DNA of 64,000 nucleotides from contig NC_134138.1 of the NCBI RefSeq assembly GCF_033958435.1, forward strand, positions 77,176,298 through 77,240,297. Direction: 5' to 3'. This DNA is from Carettochelys insculpta. Lineage: Eukaryota; Chordata; Testudines; Carettochelyidae. Of the stretch, positions 1 through 12,950 are shown piece by piece. Positions within the stretch are counted from its first letter, which is position 1; each line of letters begins with the position of its first letter. Under the pieces are notes generated by a model. The model had not been told where the DNA came from, searched no databases, and saw nothing but the letters and a program-made list of their open reading frames with translations. The position numbers were made by a program, and so were the translations under genes.

Positions 1-288
1 ATCACACTACTTTTTTTTTAATCCCCTCAATGTATGTTTGACCATTTTCTTAAATGCTATTTGGAGCCTCAGTTAAAAATAGCTACTTGTAACTGTTTTG
101 AGAAAGCTTTCTGTCATGGTGTAATTGCATTTATACTGCCTCAGTAAAGCCTTTGTTCACATACATTTTAGAATTGTGTAAATTTCCAGCTCTGGTTATT
201 TGATATGATGAAGTGATCGCAAGGATACAGGATACTTTTGTTTTCTTTTGAAAAGTTAGGGAACTTAAATACTGCCATTGCAAAAAAA

Positions 289-305
289 AGAGAGAGAGAG
301 AGAGA
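289..305. repeat. (AG)n microsatellite
   Basis: About eight AG units after an A-tract. Confidence 0.9.
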
Positions 306-2089
306 AAGGAACTGATCTGATTTGATAGATGAGAATTTCATAACCGTTATCCATGAAAAGTAAAAAATGTTCCTTATACTATTCTGAAAGGTTCAAAATT
401 GGACATAATGTTTTAAAAAATAAAATATCTGATGCCTGAATTTAATGACATTATTCTATCTGAAAAAGTATGTCCCTGAAGCATGATATTTGGGTTCTTT
501 ATAATCTTGGTGATTTTACCTTTTTTGAGAGTAAACTGTATTATTCTCATGAGAAAAGCTAACACTGTACATTTAACTATGACTATCAATGTCAGGAAAA
601 TCTTTAGAAAGTTAAGATGCAGTGGTACCAGGCAAAGTTGAAGGATGAAATGGACCTTCTGGGACAATGCTTTGCAGAAGGCTGATTTGTTTCTGAAATA
701 GCATTTAATGCTAGAGCTAGTCCTCTTAACACTTTGATCAGCAGTAGCTTTCCCTCTCTCTCTGACATTCTTTTGTCTTTAACAAAGCAGTTAGTTCAGA
801 TGTTTGTCTTGCTATATATGTAAAGAAGGCTATCCTCTGCAGATTTTTCACCTAATAGTTAATGAGAGTTCGGGACTCAGGCGTTAATGTGAAACTGTAT
901 GGGTGTGAACTTGTGCAACTTCTATATTTTAAAAGCTGCAACAGAACAATTGAACATTTTTATTAGTACTTTTGTTAAGGAAATGAGCTAGGTGAATTGT
1001 CTTGATATATAATCTTTGGTTTAGCTGCATTTGTTTGTTTGGGGGATTGCAGGGTTTTTGTAATTTGGAGGAAAATGCAGTATTTAAGAAGAAAGCTTTG
1101 ATTCTGACAATCATAATATCTTTTTCCACTAAATAATTTAGATTCAGAGTGAAGAATTTATAAATGTAGGCTTTGCCTCATAACTTAGTTTACAGCATTC
1201 TATATTTACTTGTAAATATTATCCATGTATTATAGTGCTTTCATGCCTGCAGGCTAAGATTACCAGTCTTCCTTTTTTTCCTCCTCTTTCTAAATATTCA
1301 ATTACTCAATGGTAATTATTATTATGTGGCCTTCTTGGCTTACCACATTATTAGATTAATATAGATTTCTTGTGCCAAATTAGCGGAAATCACTGTGGTA
1401 CACAACAGCAAATCACTTTTTGTTTTACTTTTATTTACTTTGTTGAATAGACAGTGGCCTTTGAGATCATGAGTTTTTTAATCTTAAAACTTTGCTGTAA
1501 AGCATCTTTGACAGCCGAATTCTTTGTTTTCTCTAAGGTTTCTTAAGAAATGGAGTCTTTTGCACTATTCTAATTTAGGTTTTTAAATCTATGAAAAGAG
1601 GCCTTCCTCAATGTAATAACATTTTGCATTCCCTGGTCTTTGACTGATTGGTTCTGAGCTCTGAAACACATGTAAGAAATATAAAAAGAAAGAAAAGCAA
1701 CATCAGCTGGAGCTGTCCATGGTACCTTAAAATATTACTGATACTTAAAGTTACTTCACCAAAATATTGCACTTATTGTGGTGTTCTGAGATGCTGCAAT
1801 GACTTCAAAAACAAACAGATCTTTTGTTGAAAAAGTTAAAACTAATATAAAAAGTACACAACAAAAATATATTTCAGGGACTTCCATCGTATTGTCTAAG
1901 CAGTGCTAAATGGTACAAACACTTTTCTATGTCAGTAACATTAAGAAATTACTGACTTACTGTGGTTTAAAATATGTGAACTTGCTAAAGTTGAAACAGT
2001 TCTTAAAGTCTTTACGCATACAAATCTTTAAGCCAGAAATAAAATCTAACTACAGTTTAAATGCTTTCTGTGGTAGGATGCAATGTTAA

Positions 2090-2107
2090 AAACAAACAAA
2101 CAAACAA
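2090..2107. repeat. (AAAC)n microsatellite
   Basis: Four AAAC/AAC units. Confidence 0.8.
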
Positions 2108-4869
2108 CCCTAGATTACTCTTGAAATGAATTCTTGTCCTTATGTGACCTAAGGTATGTTGTTACAAAGCTATAGAAATCCAAACGATCATATTTGTTTG
2201 ATATGAAATGAAAAAAAATAGTTAAATTGAAAGTTTAACATCATGAAATTCAAAATCCCAAGCGGTATATAAACATTAAAAGAAACTTTGGACTGCTAAT
2301 CCTAGGAAATGAGTTTTATGGATTGAATTCAACAAGGCTTCAGAAATGGTTCCATCTGCTGCCTAGCAGCTGGTGAAAGGATAAATTTAATTCATTAATT
2401 CATTTGGAAAAAAGGATCCAAGTAGTAAAGACTTCATTGCTCATAATGCTCATAGGTGGAAATCAAAACTGAAATTTGGTTCAGTTGATCATCTTTGATA
2501 ATGAGCAATATTTTGTTCACTATTTTTGTAATCATCTTTAACATACAGTTGAGAATATGCTGGTTTTATTCTCTGAAACCGTATTTACATTTAAAAATCC
2601 AGTATATTATTTAGAGTGTAGTTCTCTTTCTGGGTAAAGCATTCTGTGGACTCAGAGATGAAATGGGTTTAATGTAGGTTTAAAAGCCTGGAATGGTACA
2701 CTGAAACAATACCAGTATGTTTTAAGTCTACAGGCAACACCTCTCCCAGAAGGAGTGCATTATTTTGTAATATACATCAGGTTATCTTTACTGTTCTATG
2801 TTATCATTAGATAAACAGAACCAGAATTCAGGGCTAAGAAGTCACCCTAAGATAGAATGGCAAGCACAAGAGAACATTCCTTCTCCCTTCCCCCCAATTT
2901 TCAGTCAAAAGCTTTGGTCTTTGTCTCCCTTCCTCTCTCTCTCCTCTCCTCTCCACCACTATCTTTTGCCCAAAATAATTAAAAGTTAAATAAAATGAAT
3001 ACAGGGAAGAATCCTTTCTGTTAATGTCTGTGACACAGGAAGGCAAAGTATCCAGAGCCCAAAAAGGCAGAATTAAATTATGGTTTGAATAATACTCTCA
3101 AATTTAAGTCCAAATGCTAGATACAAAACAGTCTGAATCACTAAAATCTCCAGCACACAAGGAGTTTGTAAACAAGTTTCAGTTTGAGCTTCCTAATTTA
3201 AATCCAAGCTGGGAAAGCAAAGTTATTGAAACTCTTAAACCCTTAAGTGTAATGACTGATCTTTGACAAAGCGCTTCCTCACCTTTCCCCAGGCACAGAG
3301 TATGTCCTTCATTGCTTGCCCTGCCATACATAACTGGGATAAACTTGACATGTGAAACACAGTTAAACTATATTCCAGTGCCTGTTTGCTTGGGATGATG
3401 ATTTCATGAATGGTGTTTGGCTTTTCCTATTTCCTCTGTAGCCCTTAGCTCACTGTGGTGGGTTTGCTGGATTTAGTATAAAGGTTCTGTTCACACCCCG
3501 TGGGTTGGGATGAGAATTAGGATTTATGCATTTACTTCTACTGTTGCATTGTTTATACAGCCTTGGTTTAGTTTTGATTCCCCCCCTCCCCTTTTTGTGC
3601 CTTTGAGGCTCTTCCACAGTGTCAGCTGCTGACTGATAGTAGGAGAACGGCCTCGTGGTGTGAATGAAAGGGACCTAGCGGTTGGTAAACAGAGATAAGG
3701 AATAAATAGAGCGCAGGCAAAAGGAGATAGTTCTGTGAGAGCCCAGATTGCCGCCAGTCTGTTCAAGTGAGATGCAGTGCCTGTCCTTTTCCCAGATTAA
3801 ATTAGTGTGCGAAATCTCCAGTGACCTCCTCCCCTTCTCCCCACACTCTTTAGCCAAGCTGAGCAGCCTCTGCTGTAAAGTATTCATTTTATCCAGGGAC
3901 AAGTTGGACAATAGAACTCTCCCTGATACTTATGGACAGCTGTCGTCATTCATAGGGCTTTTCAGCATTTCATTTTTCATAGGAGTTAAAAGGGTTTTTA
4001 CCTTGTAACTGAAGAGAGGGCAGACAGGCAAGGATGCCAGCTCTGAGGTTGCCTGCAGTAAAGAAATAAATACCCCCCACCCCCACCTAACACACCTTCT
4101 AAAGGAGGTATATTTTGTGGCTGCTGCTGTTATTTAGAGGGCTTTAACTGTGATGACTGATTACAGTGAAGCATGAACTGCAAGGATGAACTAACAAGCA
4201 TAGGCAGCAGTATCATGCTTCCAAAGTTTGCTAAATTGAAGGTCACCAGTGTGAATCTTAGTGAGTGCCCCCTTCCCTTCACTACCCTTGTTTTTCCTTA
4301 AATCTGCTACCACTTTACTACCTCCAAGTAACTCCCAGCAAATAGTAAACCTGCATGCAATATCTCTGTGGTCCCATCTTTTTTAGTGATTTACTGCAAA
4401 TATATTCAGCATTTGACTGATTAAATAGACCTTCGGCAACCTTGAGGGTCACTGTGCAGAGTATGTACATAGAAAATGCATCAGCCCATTGTACCCTGGC
4501 AGCTAATGAGATTGGTCGTTAAGTAAATGACACAAAGCCTACAAAAAAAGCTTAGCAGCTCACTAGAGTATCACAGAGTGTCCCTGCACACCACACAACG
4601 ACACAAACAGTGGACTAACCTAGCCCACCCTTGCTTTATTCTACATCACTGCTTCCCTGATGTCAGCGTGAGAGGCAGAACAAAGGCTAAAAGGCACACG
4701 GTAAGTCAGTCTGACAATTATGCCCTAGGGAGAAAGTAGAGCAAATCTTAGCCTAACCATGGGGTTCAAAGTCAGTTTCTAGACAAGTAGGTCATAATGA
4801 AGGGATTTTTTTTCTTTTGTATCACTTCAGAAAGTGGAGAAAAATGTCTCCGAAATCAGTGATGGTTTA

Positions 4870-4892
4870 TCTCTCTGTCTCTCTCTCTCTGT
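4870..4892. repeat. (CT)n microsatellite
   Basis: CT units with two TG interruptions. Confidence 0.85.
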
Positions 4893-7800
4893 CTTTGTCA
4901 TTTTACAAAAGTTTTTTTGAATTCCAAAAGTGGAACAGAATGTTCAGTGAACTTGATGTTGTGAGTGAGAATGTGATGGGAGAAATTATTCTTTGACATA
5001 ACTGCCACAATATAAGCACTACCCCAAACATACATTCTGATCTGCTCAACTTTTCAGGCACAAACTTTCTTTTTCCCTCTTAGTAAAAATCTGTGCAATG
5101 GAAATGTGTAGCTATGAATGCATACATTTAAATGCTGCTGTCAGTCTCACACTTGTTATTGTTTCACTTAAGCTGAAATTAAAGGAAGCGTTGTAGGTCT
5201 ATAGGTAAATACTCATTTTGTTTGTACCTACAGCTGAGAATCTAGATGATACTCTTTAAAATTACATTTGCTAGTGTGTATATCTCTGGGTGAAATCTGC
5301 ACTTTCAGTATTTAGGTGTAATAGCTTAGGACCTGTTATATTCCTGAAAAAAGGCAACAGGAAGCTCCCAGAAAATCTTGTGTACATTGTTAAAATATTT
5401 TTGGGCTACTTTACACTTTGTATCTCAGGCCATAATAGGGTCCAGATGGAATAATATTATTACAAGGTGCTTGTGTGAATTAAAGTAATATTTTATTCTG
5501 AAATACTCAAATATGTAGAAAAATGACATTTATTAATATTTCCCCTTTTGCAAACAGTTAACATAATGTAATCAGGAGTGACCAAGTACTACAGTGGACT
5601 TTATTTTTTATTTTGAGAGTTATTAACTTTGGGGAAACTGTTGTCAATGGGTGTTACAAAGACATGTCAGAGTAATCTGTTTATCTAGTTAAAACTCTAC
5701 TCTGAGGTCATCTCACTAAGACCTAACAGTTGCCCAGAGACATTCTTCTCTGGAAGAACAGGAAGACAACAATACTGTCACAGCTAATGTAAACTAAGAT
5801 AAAAACATGACATTATTGTTTAGAAATACCTATTTTGTAATCTGCATATATAAAGAGCATGTACAAATATACACTATTTCTATTATGTTAAGATTTGTTG
5901 CATGTTAAGTGGTAATTGATATCAACTATCCAAATCTACCTTTCACATTTTCCTATATCTTCTACCTAGAAAATTTGGGGACATGTATGAGGAGGGGTAT
6001 AAACAAGCTTTAGTCAGTATACTTCTGTTGTTCACCATTTGCTACTGGGTGTTTGTATCTCAGCAACATGTGCTCCGTGTATTAACCCAGAAAATGTGAA
6101 AAACACAGTAGTCAGACAAAAAGGTTGATTTCAAAATTGTTATAATGGGTAGCTCTCTAGTAACTGTTATCTCAGCAGAGAGTTGGTAAACTAATGAAGT
6201 TTTACTTTGACCTTTTCCAGTTGATATTAGTCATATAGCACATTGTTCCTGATAGTGTTTGAGTTCAAGTTCAGGCGCAGCATTACCAGCTTTTAAAGAG
6301 AACATAACCCTATCGTGTGGCCATCAGGTTATTTTTAGGCCTGTGTCAACAAGGGTAAAGGCTACTCAGTACTGTTGCCTCCACAGATTGCTGAGCAAGT
6401 TCAGTAGAACTTCATGGAAAATATCCTTATGAAATACAAGTGTAAAGCGCAATGAGTTCACCAGAGCAATGCTGTATTATATGAGGATAACAATACAGCA
6501 ATCAGATAGCAATACCATTTAAAACTTTTAATCCTTTCCTTAATTCCATTTCTTTTTCCCTAGGTTTTTATATGTTTTCTATTCCTAGGGGAGTAAATAA
6601 GCAAAATATTTTTTTTCATATGCATCAGTTAAAGTTGTCCCTTAGCTCCCATGTTCTTATGCCATACATGAGCGTTTTAAAATGGTAAAAAAGATACTAT
6701 AAGTTTCTGGGCTATGCACAGTCCTAGGTCCCCATGTGCAGCTCCGATTAACATCTCTTGACTAAATGCATGAATCTGAGATGCTGTGTAACTTTGCCTA
6801 TTTGATTTGACTTCTCTAACTAAAGTCTTTCTGTGATTTAATTCTCATATTCCTGATTAGCTGATACTCTCCAAGGTCAATTGGAGAATCTTTTCAGAGA
6901 ATCTTTTCTCAGGCTTCAACCCATATTATGGCATAAAATGTATCAAATGACAGGACAGTAAACTTTTTGTCCTAATAGACCAAGATCTCACTGGAGTTTC
7001 TTGGCCAAAATCTGATTGTGATTACACTGGCGTAGGTCAAAAGTAACTCCCTTTACTTCAGCTGATTAACTTTGGATTTTTACCTAAGTAACTGAGATCA
7101 GAATCTGGTTCCATGTGCATATAGTTCGTGTGCATATAATTGTGGATTATTGTGCAATTTGTATAGGCACAAACAGCGCTGTTAAATTTTAACAAACTTG
7201 AATCATTTCAAACCACAGAACTAGTTTCTTTAATGTTGAGGGTCTCCCCCACATTAACTTTCTATAGCACTAGTCTATAGCATCTTTGAAGCAAAATTGA
7301 CCTACATTTCTCTGTTAGTAAGTCTCTCATTCTTGCTCATGAAAGTCTGTGTGTCTTTCTGAAGTTAACGTACTGCCAACTTTTTACATTAAAAACCTCC
7401 TACATGGCAGGGGTCTGTCAGTAAACGTGCTCTGAGATCATAACTTGTCTTGCTAATTTTCAAGCTATTAAAAACCCTTTCCCTGCAAGCATTTTGCTCA
7501 TTCTTAACTTTAAACATGATAGCATTCCCATTGAAGTAAATGGGGCTGCTTTCTGGAATAACATTAAGCTTTTGTGTAAGATTTTTGGAGCACCAGAGCA
7601 TTATTAATTTATTTAATAGATCTTGAGACCATCTGTTAGGTAATTTTTGAGTTTAATATAAATACACAAACATTCCCCTCCAGCAAGGCATTTTGATTTT
7701 GAACCACTCATTTGTCCTCCTATTTCTAGAAAAAACAAGTTTTTAAAACTTTTTTTCAAAATGTCAAATATTGTGAAGATCTAAGGTTCTGCTTGCTTTC

Positions 7801-10800
7801 TAATTTGCAAGGAGTTTCCACAGGTAACTTTCTTTAGTCATAGTAAGAGTCATCTATGTAAACCTCATGTCTATCCAAAGGTAAATAGACCACCCCCCCC
7901 GCCCCCCACAGGCCACATGTACAGCAGCTGGATTGGCATAACAAAATGGTAATGGCTCCAAAGGCACCGTTATGGACTATCAGGTCAATAATCCTTATGC
8001 TAAGAAGGATTTACATGATATAGAGTAATGGCTCTGTCATCCCTCAAGTCAAAAATCCACTTTTTTAAAAGCATCAAAATACTATTTTGGACTCTCAGCA
8101 TCAGAGACAGTATGGTATCAAATAAAATAACATATGTTCTAAAAATTCATATTTAGCCAGTTATAAATCTGTACTGAAAAATATTCAAATACATATATCT
8201 AAATAAAAATACATTATGTGATATGACACTTGAATATCCCTGATGTAGAATGTCCTCCTCTCATGGTTGTTTCTTATACGCCAATTAATTGCATAGAACG
8301 TTCTTATGTTCTTATAAGAACTCTGTGAACTTTTCTTCCTTTATTATGTTAGAAGTCTAAAGGCATTTGCAAACAAATATGTTGTGTTTAAATAGTATGT
8401 TTTATGATGTAATCCAGAAATAGTCATTTTAACTCACTTCTTCATGCTTGACTTTTCGTTCTAGTGTAGTGTAACTTTCTACCATTAGTTCAGAGATAAG
8501 TTTTAATTCCTATTTTGTTATTTTATCACCATTTTACATGCATATGCTAGATCTTGTTACGTAAATTTGTTTCACTGGTAAGATTATGGCTTATATTTTA
8601 ACTTACCCTATTATGCATGATACATTTTCACATGACAAAGAAGGGTTAACAATTTTTCCACAGCATGTAGAAAATATTATATGGCCGAGCAGTGTAACTT
8701 AATCAGACTGGCTGAATTAGAACACAAACTGTTGAGATCCATGAAATCCTAAACTGAATGCTATACCCCGAGAGATATTAACTACTGGTTTGGGTATTTC
8801 GTTTTCTAACATATTGTACAAAACATTTTCATTGTGTCTCTAAAATTTTACAGTTCTAAATGTCATTTTGAAATACAGGACTAAGAGGGAACCATCCTGT
8901 ATATAAGTGTCAGAGATGCCATGAACAAAGTGAAGCTGGACACGAGTCCAGCTAAACAATAAGAATACTGGATCAAAAGAAATAAAAGTATAATACTAAA
9001 GTTGTGTGATTGAGCTATTTTGTGGAGGGGTTTCCCCATTACTTGTGTGAAATGCAGCAAAGTCTACAAAAAGGGTTAAAGAAAATGCATTCTGTTGCAT
9101 CTGCTTACTAAATCCCTTACTTTAGTAGAAATTCAAATTTTGTAAAGATTATTCGTTTTATTGATGCATATAATTATAATCACAAGCCATCTGCTGATTT
9201 GGCAGGCATGGTTAAAATTCTCTAACTCTCATAACCTTTCAAGTACAGTGCCCTTGGGACTCTATTTCACTTTTATATTTTGGAAAACATGTAGGGACAA
9301 ACAAGGGAGGTCATCTGCCGAAAGTCAGACCTGTAAAAAATTAAGGAATAGGGATCGTGGCAGTTGCTGCTAGTTTTTGATAGTTAAAAATAGTATTTTT
9401 TGGTTTTATGTCTGACTTCAGGAGGGATTATATTGGTTTCCAACATGCACTTCGTGAATTTGAATTTTTTCTAGGGATTAAAGCTCTGTCCTCTCATCGC
9501 TGGGACCTGGGTTCCAAGTCTAAACTAGAAGAACAAATATTGTTCAGTTTGGTTGTCACAGGTGAATGAAACAGATTGACCTTGGCCTTCATGGGGCTTT
9601 TGAAACAAAACCTATTAATTTTTTTGTTTGAAAATGTTGGATACTGAACTTTTCTGGAACTTGATGATATTTGTGTTTCACAGGGAAGCCTCTGCTGAAT
9701 ATTTAGCATTAAACTTGCCTTCTCCCGCAGAGATGAAAAGCACCCTTTAATTTTGAGGGCTGCACACACTAATGTATAAAACAGGTACTCAAGATACTTT
9801 GCCACAGCCATTCTTAAACACGCACCTATATTTATTATTAGCTTCCCTTAGGCAAGTGATCAGGCTCTGTTATAGACTCTTGTTTTTATTTTGACAATTA
9901 CAAACCATGATTTTTCACGTTTTCTTGTGTGGTTCAGAGTCAACAGCCCTCCAAGGTCAAGCTCAACATTTGACTTACTGGTTAGGTGTTATGCCCCCTG
10001 GCTTCTTCCAACAAGAAATCTCAACAAGAGAAAAGGGAGTGTCTCGGACATACTTGATCTGTAATTATACTGATATGACTGGATTTTGCCAGAATGTCAT
10101 AGGACAGCAAAAAAGTTATGGAAGAGGTGAGACAGCTCAGTGTAAGATTCAGGTGCACTGGGGTGAGGATGGAGGTTGGGAAATCTTAGAGCAGATGGGA
10201 GGGCAATGGGACCATTCATTACTATTACAGGAACTTGGAGGTCTAAGACAGGCATACTGTCCATTATTAGCACTGTCTTGCTTACTGCTGCATGGCCATA
10301 TTTCTCATGGGAACAAAGGATGCAACTCTCTCTTCTGATTAATTAGTGTATCTGAGGACCAACGTATAGCATGCATATTTCATTACTTCATTTAGAGGTT
10401 GAGTTTCACCCCACACCCTCATTATGCCAAACAGGAGAGAAATGCATGTTTGAAAATGTCTTCACAGCTGAAACTAGGGAAACAGGCCGAGTACAGCTCT
10501 GGTTTATTTCACAACCAATTAAGTATGACATCTGTTGAAACTCAGGAAATAAGTCTCCCTTCCCCCCGTTCATATACTTACTTGAGCTGTCTGTCATTTG
10601 AATATGGTGAATTTTAATATCCAGACTTTATTCATAAGAGCAGACCCACCAAAGAATGGAACATGACTGAAAAGGTGTATTATTTGAGTATGACTGCAAA
10701 ACCCCACTTTTGCAAGTACAAATTGTGTAATTGTATTTGGAAATGCTTCTTTGCATACACAATTACCAAGCCTGATTAAGCAAATATATGCCTGCAGTAC

Positions 10801-10830
10801 ACAACATGGGCATTTTTGGATGCAACAACA

Positions 10831-10916
10831 TTTGCATCTGATGGAGAAGGTCTTTGCCCATGAAAGCTTATGCTCCAAAATACCTGTTAGTCTATAACGT
10901 GCCACAGGACTTCAAC
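10831..10916 (+). mobile_element. Penelope-like retroelement 3'-end fragment
   Basis: The stretch reads CTGATGG...CCCATGAAAGCTTATGC, then CTGTTAGTCTATAACGTGCC and CACAGGAC. This is the common vertebrate family in which a GAAAGCTTATGC segment is followed by GTTAGTC and a GGTGCCAC-like tail. I assign it to Penelope-like elements from memory. It is short and diverged, with no flanking duplication seen. Confidence 0.6.
10838..10875 (+). ncRNA. Degenerate hammerhead-ribozyme-like core in Penelope-like end
   Basis: Seen: CTGATGG (consensus CUGANGA, last base changed), a weak stem II, GAAA, then a stem III of AGC/GCT closed by TTAT, with C at the expected cleavage position (10875). Penelope-like elements are known to carry short hammerhead motifs. 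The core change and the poor stem II suggest a dead relic. Confidence 0.3.
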
Positions 10917-12212
10917 ATTTTATGGGAACTCACATTTTTCTTCGAATTTTCCAAAACCCGTCATTGATCACAACAAACCAAGGAGAACAAACTGAGCGCT
11001 AGTAAAGATCACAAGAAATGTTTAAAATACAGTCAGCATTCCCCAAATAGACTGCAGTCCCTAATCATACAATCAACACACTCACCTCATCAGAAATAGT
11101 GGATCTAAACTTGAACAAGCTAACCGTGAAGGTAGAATTGCTGTAATTCAGGCTAATAGAGAAGTATTTTTTGTACACCAGAAGTGAACTCATATGAAAA
11201 AGCTTACACTCGTAAGCAGAACTATTATTCCTTTTCTAAAAAAATATCCAGTACAAGATTTTAAAATAGGCTCTCTCAGTTCATAGAGAGGCACTAGCTT
11301 GTGAGATATTTGCCAATTAATTTACATTATCCCTGATTATTTTTAAACTCTATGTTGGACTGGTGCTGTGTCACTTGGGTACTCTCTTTCCTGGGGCAGC
11401 TCAAGTGAACTAATCTTGCGCTACCCTTTCTAATATTGAGTCCCCAAACATGGTCCTCTTCTTCAAGACAAGACCCACATCTAAATTAATATTTTCCTTT
11501 ACACCGCTGACTCCTCTTCAGGTAAGCCTTTTTTACTTGGCCTTCCCTCTCTTCTCTGAAGTGTCTGAGCTGCTGCTTCATGAGCTCCCAAGAAGATTCT
11601 CGTTACTTCTACTTACCAAACTGATTTCCCATCTCTCTTTTAAAATGCTGCTTAAAAGCACCTGAATGGAGAATTTTCTCTTTCAGCTTTATGGCCTCCT
11701 TGGGCATGTATGTCAGTTAAGCCCTTGTTCTATGTTTGGAGGGTAAAATATTTTTTCCCATGATGTTTCTTGCCCTTTAATTATATAAGAAAACATACAG
11801 AAAACTACCAAATGGTTAATTGTTTCAGTTTCATATTGATACATGGTAGAAAAAGCTACATCAAATTAGACGCCTTGCTCAAACTGACAGTCCCTAGAGC
11901 TAACATCAGTGGGCTGGTGGTAGGACGTCCTCAAGAAAGGACTGTGAAATCTGGAACTGATTTCTCCCTTTGGTCTGAAAGCCTCAAAGTTATGGAACAT
12001 CAGGGAACAGTTCAAGTTTAATCTGTTTTCTCCATCTTTTAACTGGTAGCTGGGTTGGATTGGTGGGAAAGGCAGGTGTGTCATTGTCTTTGGCTGGGTT
12101 TTATTTATTTACTTTATATGTCTGCCCTTGAGACAGAAGACATGTAGCATGTTGCATTCTAAGATTTCAGTCATGGAGAAAGTTCTGTGAACTGAAAATA
12201 CATATTGGTAAC
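10917..12212. other. Unique sequence, no gene seen
   Basis: AT-rich DNA between the Penelope-like fragment and the first CR1 copy. Nothing recognised. Confidence 0.5.
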
Positions 12213-12905
12213 AGAATCACAGAATCATAGGGCTGGAAGGGACCTCAGGAGGTCATCTAGTCCAGTCCCCTGCTTCAAGCAGGATCGACCCCTACTAAGT
12301 CATCCCAGCCAGGACCTTGTTCAGCCAGGACTTAAAAACCTCAACGGGTTGAGAATCCACCACCTCTCTAGGCAACGCATTCCAATGCTTTACCACCCGC
12401 CTGGTGAAGAAGTTTTTCCTAATATCTAACCTACACCTTTCCCTCTTCAACTTCTGACCATTACTCCTTGTTCTGCCATCTGACTCCACTGAGAACAATT
12501 TCTCACCCTCCTCTTTAGAGCTCCCCTTCAGGAAGTTGAAGGCTTCTATTAAATCACCTCTAAGTCTTCTCTGTTGTAAACTAAACAAGCCCAAATCCCT
12601 CAGCCTATCCTCATAGGTCTTGTGCTCCAGACCCTTAATCATTTTTGTTGCCCTTCGCTGAACCTGCTCAAGCAAATCCACATCCTTTTTATACCGGGGG
12701 GCCCAAAACTGGACACAATATTCCAGATGTGGCCTCACCACTGCTGAATAAAGAGGAATAACTACTTCCCTAGATCTGCTCGAAATGCTCCTGCTAATGC
12801 ACCCCAGTATGCTGTTAGCTTTCTTGGCTAAAAGGGCACACTGTTTACTCATATCCAGCCTTTCATCCACCATAACCCCTAGGTCCCTTTCCATCGTAAC
12901 CTTCG
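12213..12905 (-). mobile_element. CR1 LINE, 5'-truncated, 3' end at left
   Basis: Read on the minus strand this is the end of CR1 ORF2 plus its short 3' tail. The tail ends in the CR1-type octamer repeat (ATTCTGTG/ATTCTATG class), seen on + as AGAATCACAGAATCATAG. A 199-aa frame (12295-12894) is still open. It includes [45 protein letters not shown] and [14 protein letters not shown], all typical of the CR1 ORF2 C-terminus downstream of the reverse transcriptase. The intact frame suggests a young insertion. 5' truncation is usual for this family. It is not a functional gene. Confidence 0.93.
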
Positions 12906-12950
12906 AATGTATTTATCTTGATATAATGTTTAATGACTTGAAGATAATGT

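Larger units (their letters stand above)
1..10830. other. Unique AT-rich DNA, no gene seen
   Basis: This long stretch lacks any exon, RNA gene or mobile element I recognise. Open frames, including one of 143 aa at 9907-10338, match nothing known and lack coding character. There are small microsatellites, a poly-C run near 7890-7910, and an old repeat trace near 7515-7545 (CCCATTGAAGTAAATGGGG). 3640-3800 is slightly richer in GC, with ATAAATAGAGCGC. Confidence 0.5.

Noticed and set aside
9907..10338. 143-aa open frame
   Set aside because: There is no recognised domain, no splice context and no coding-like composition.
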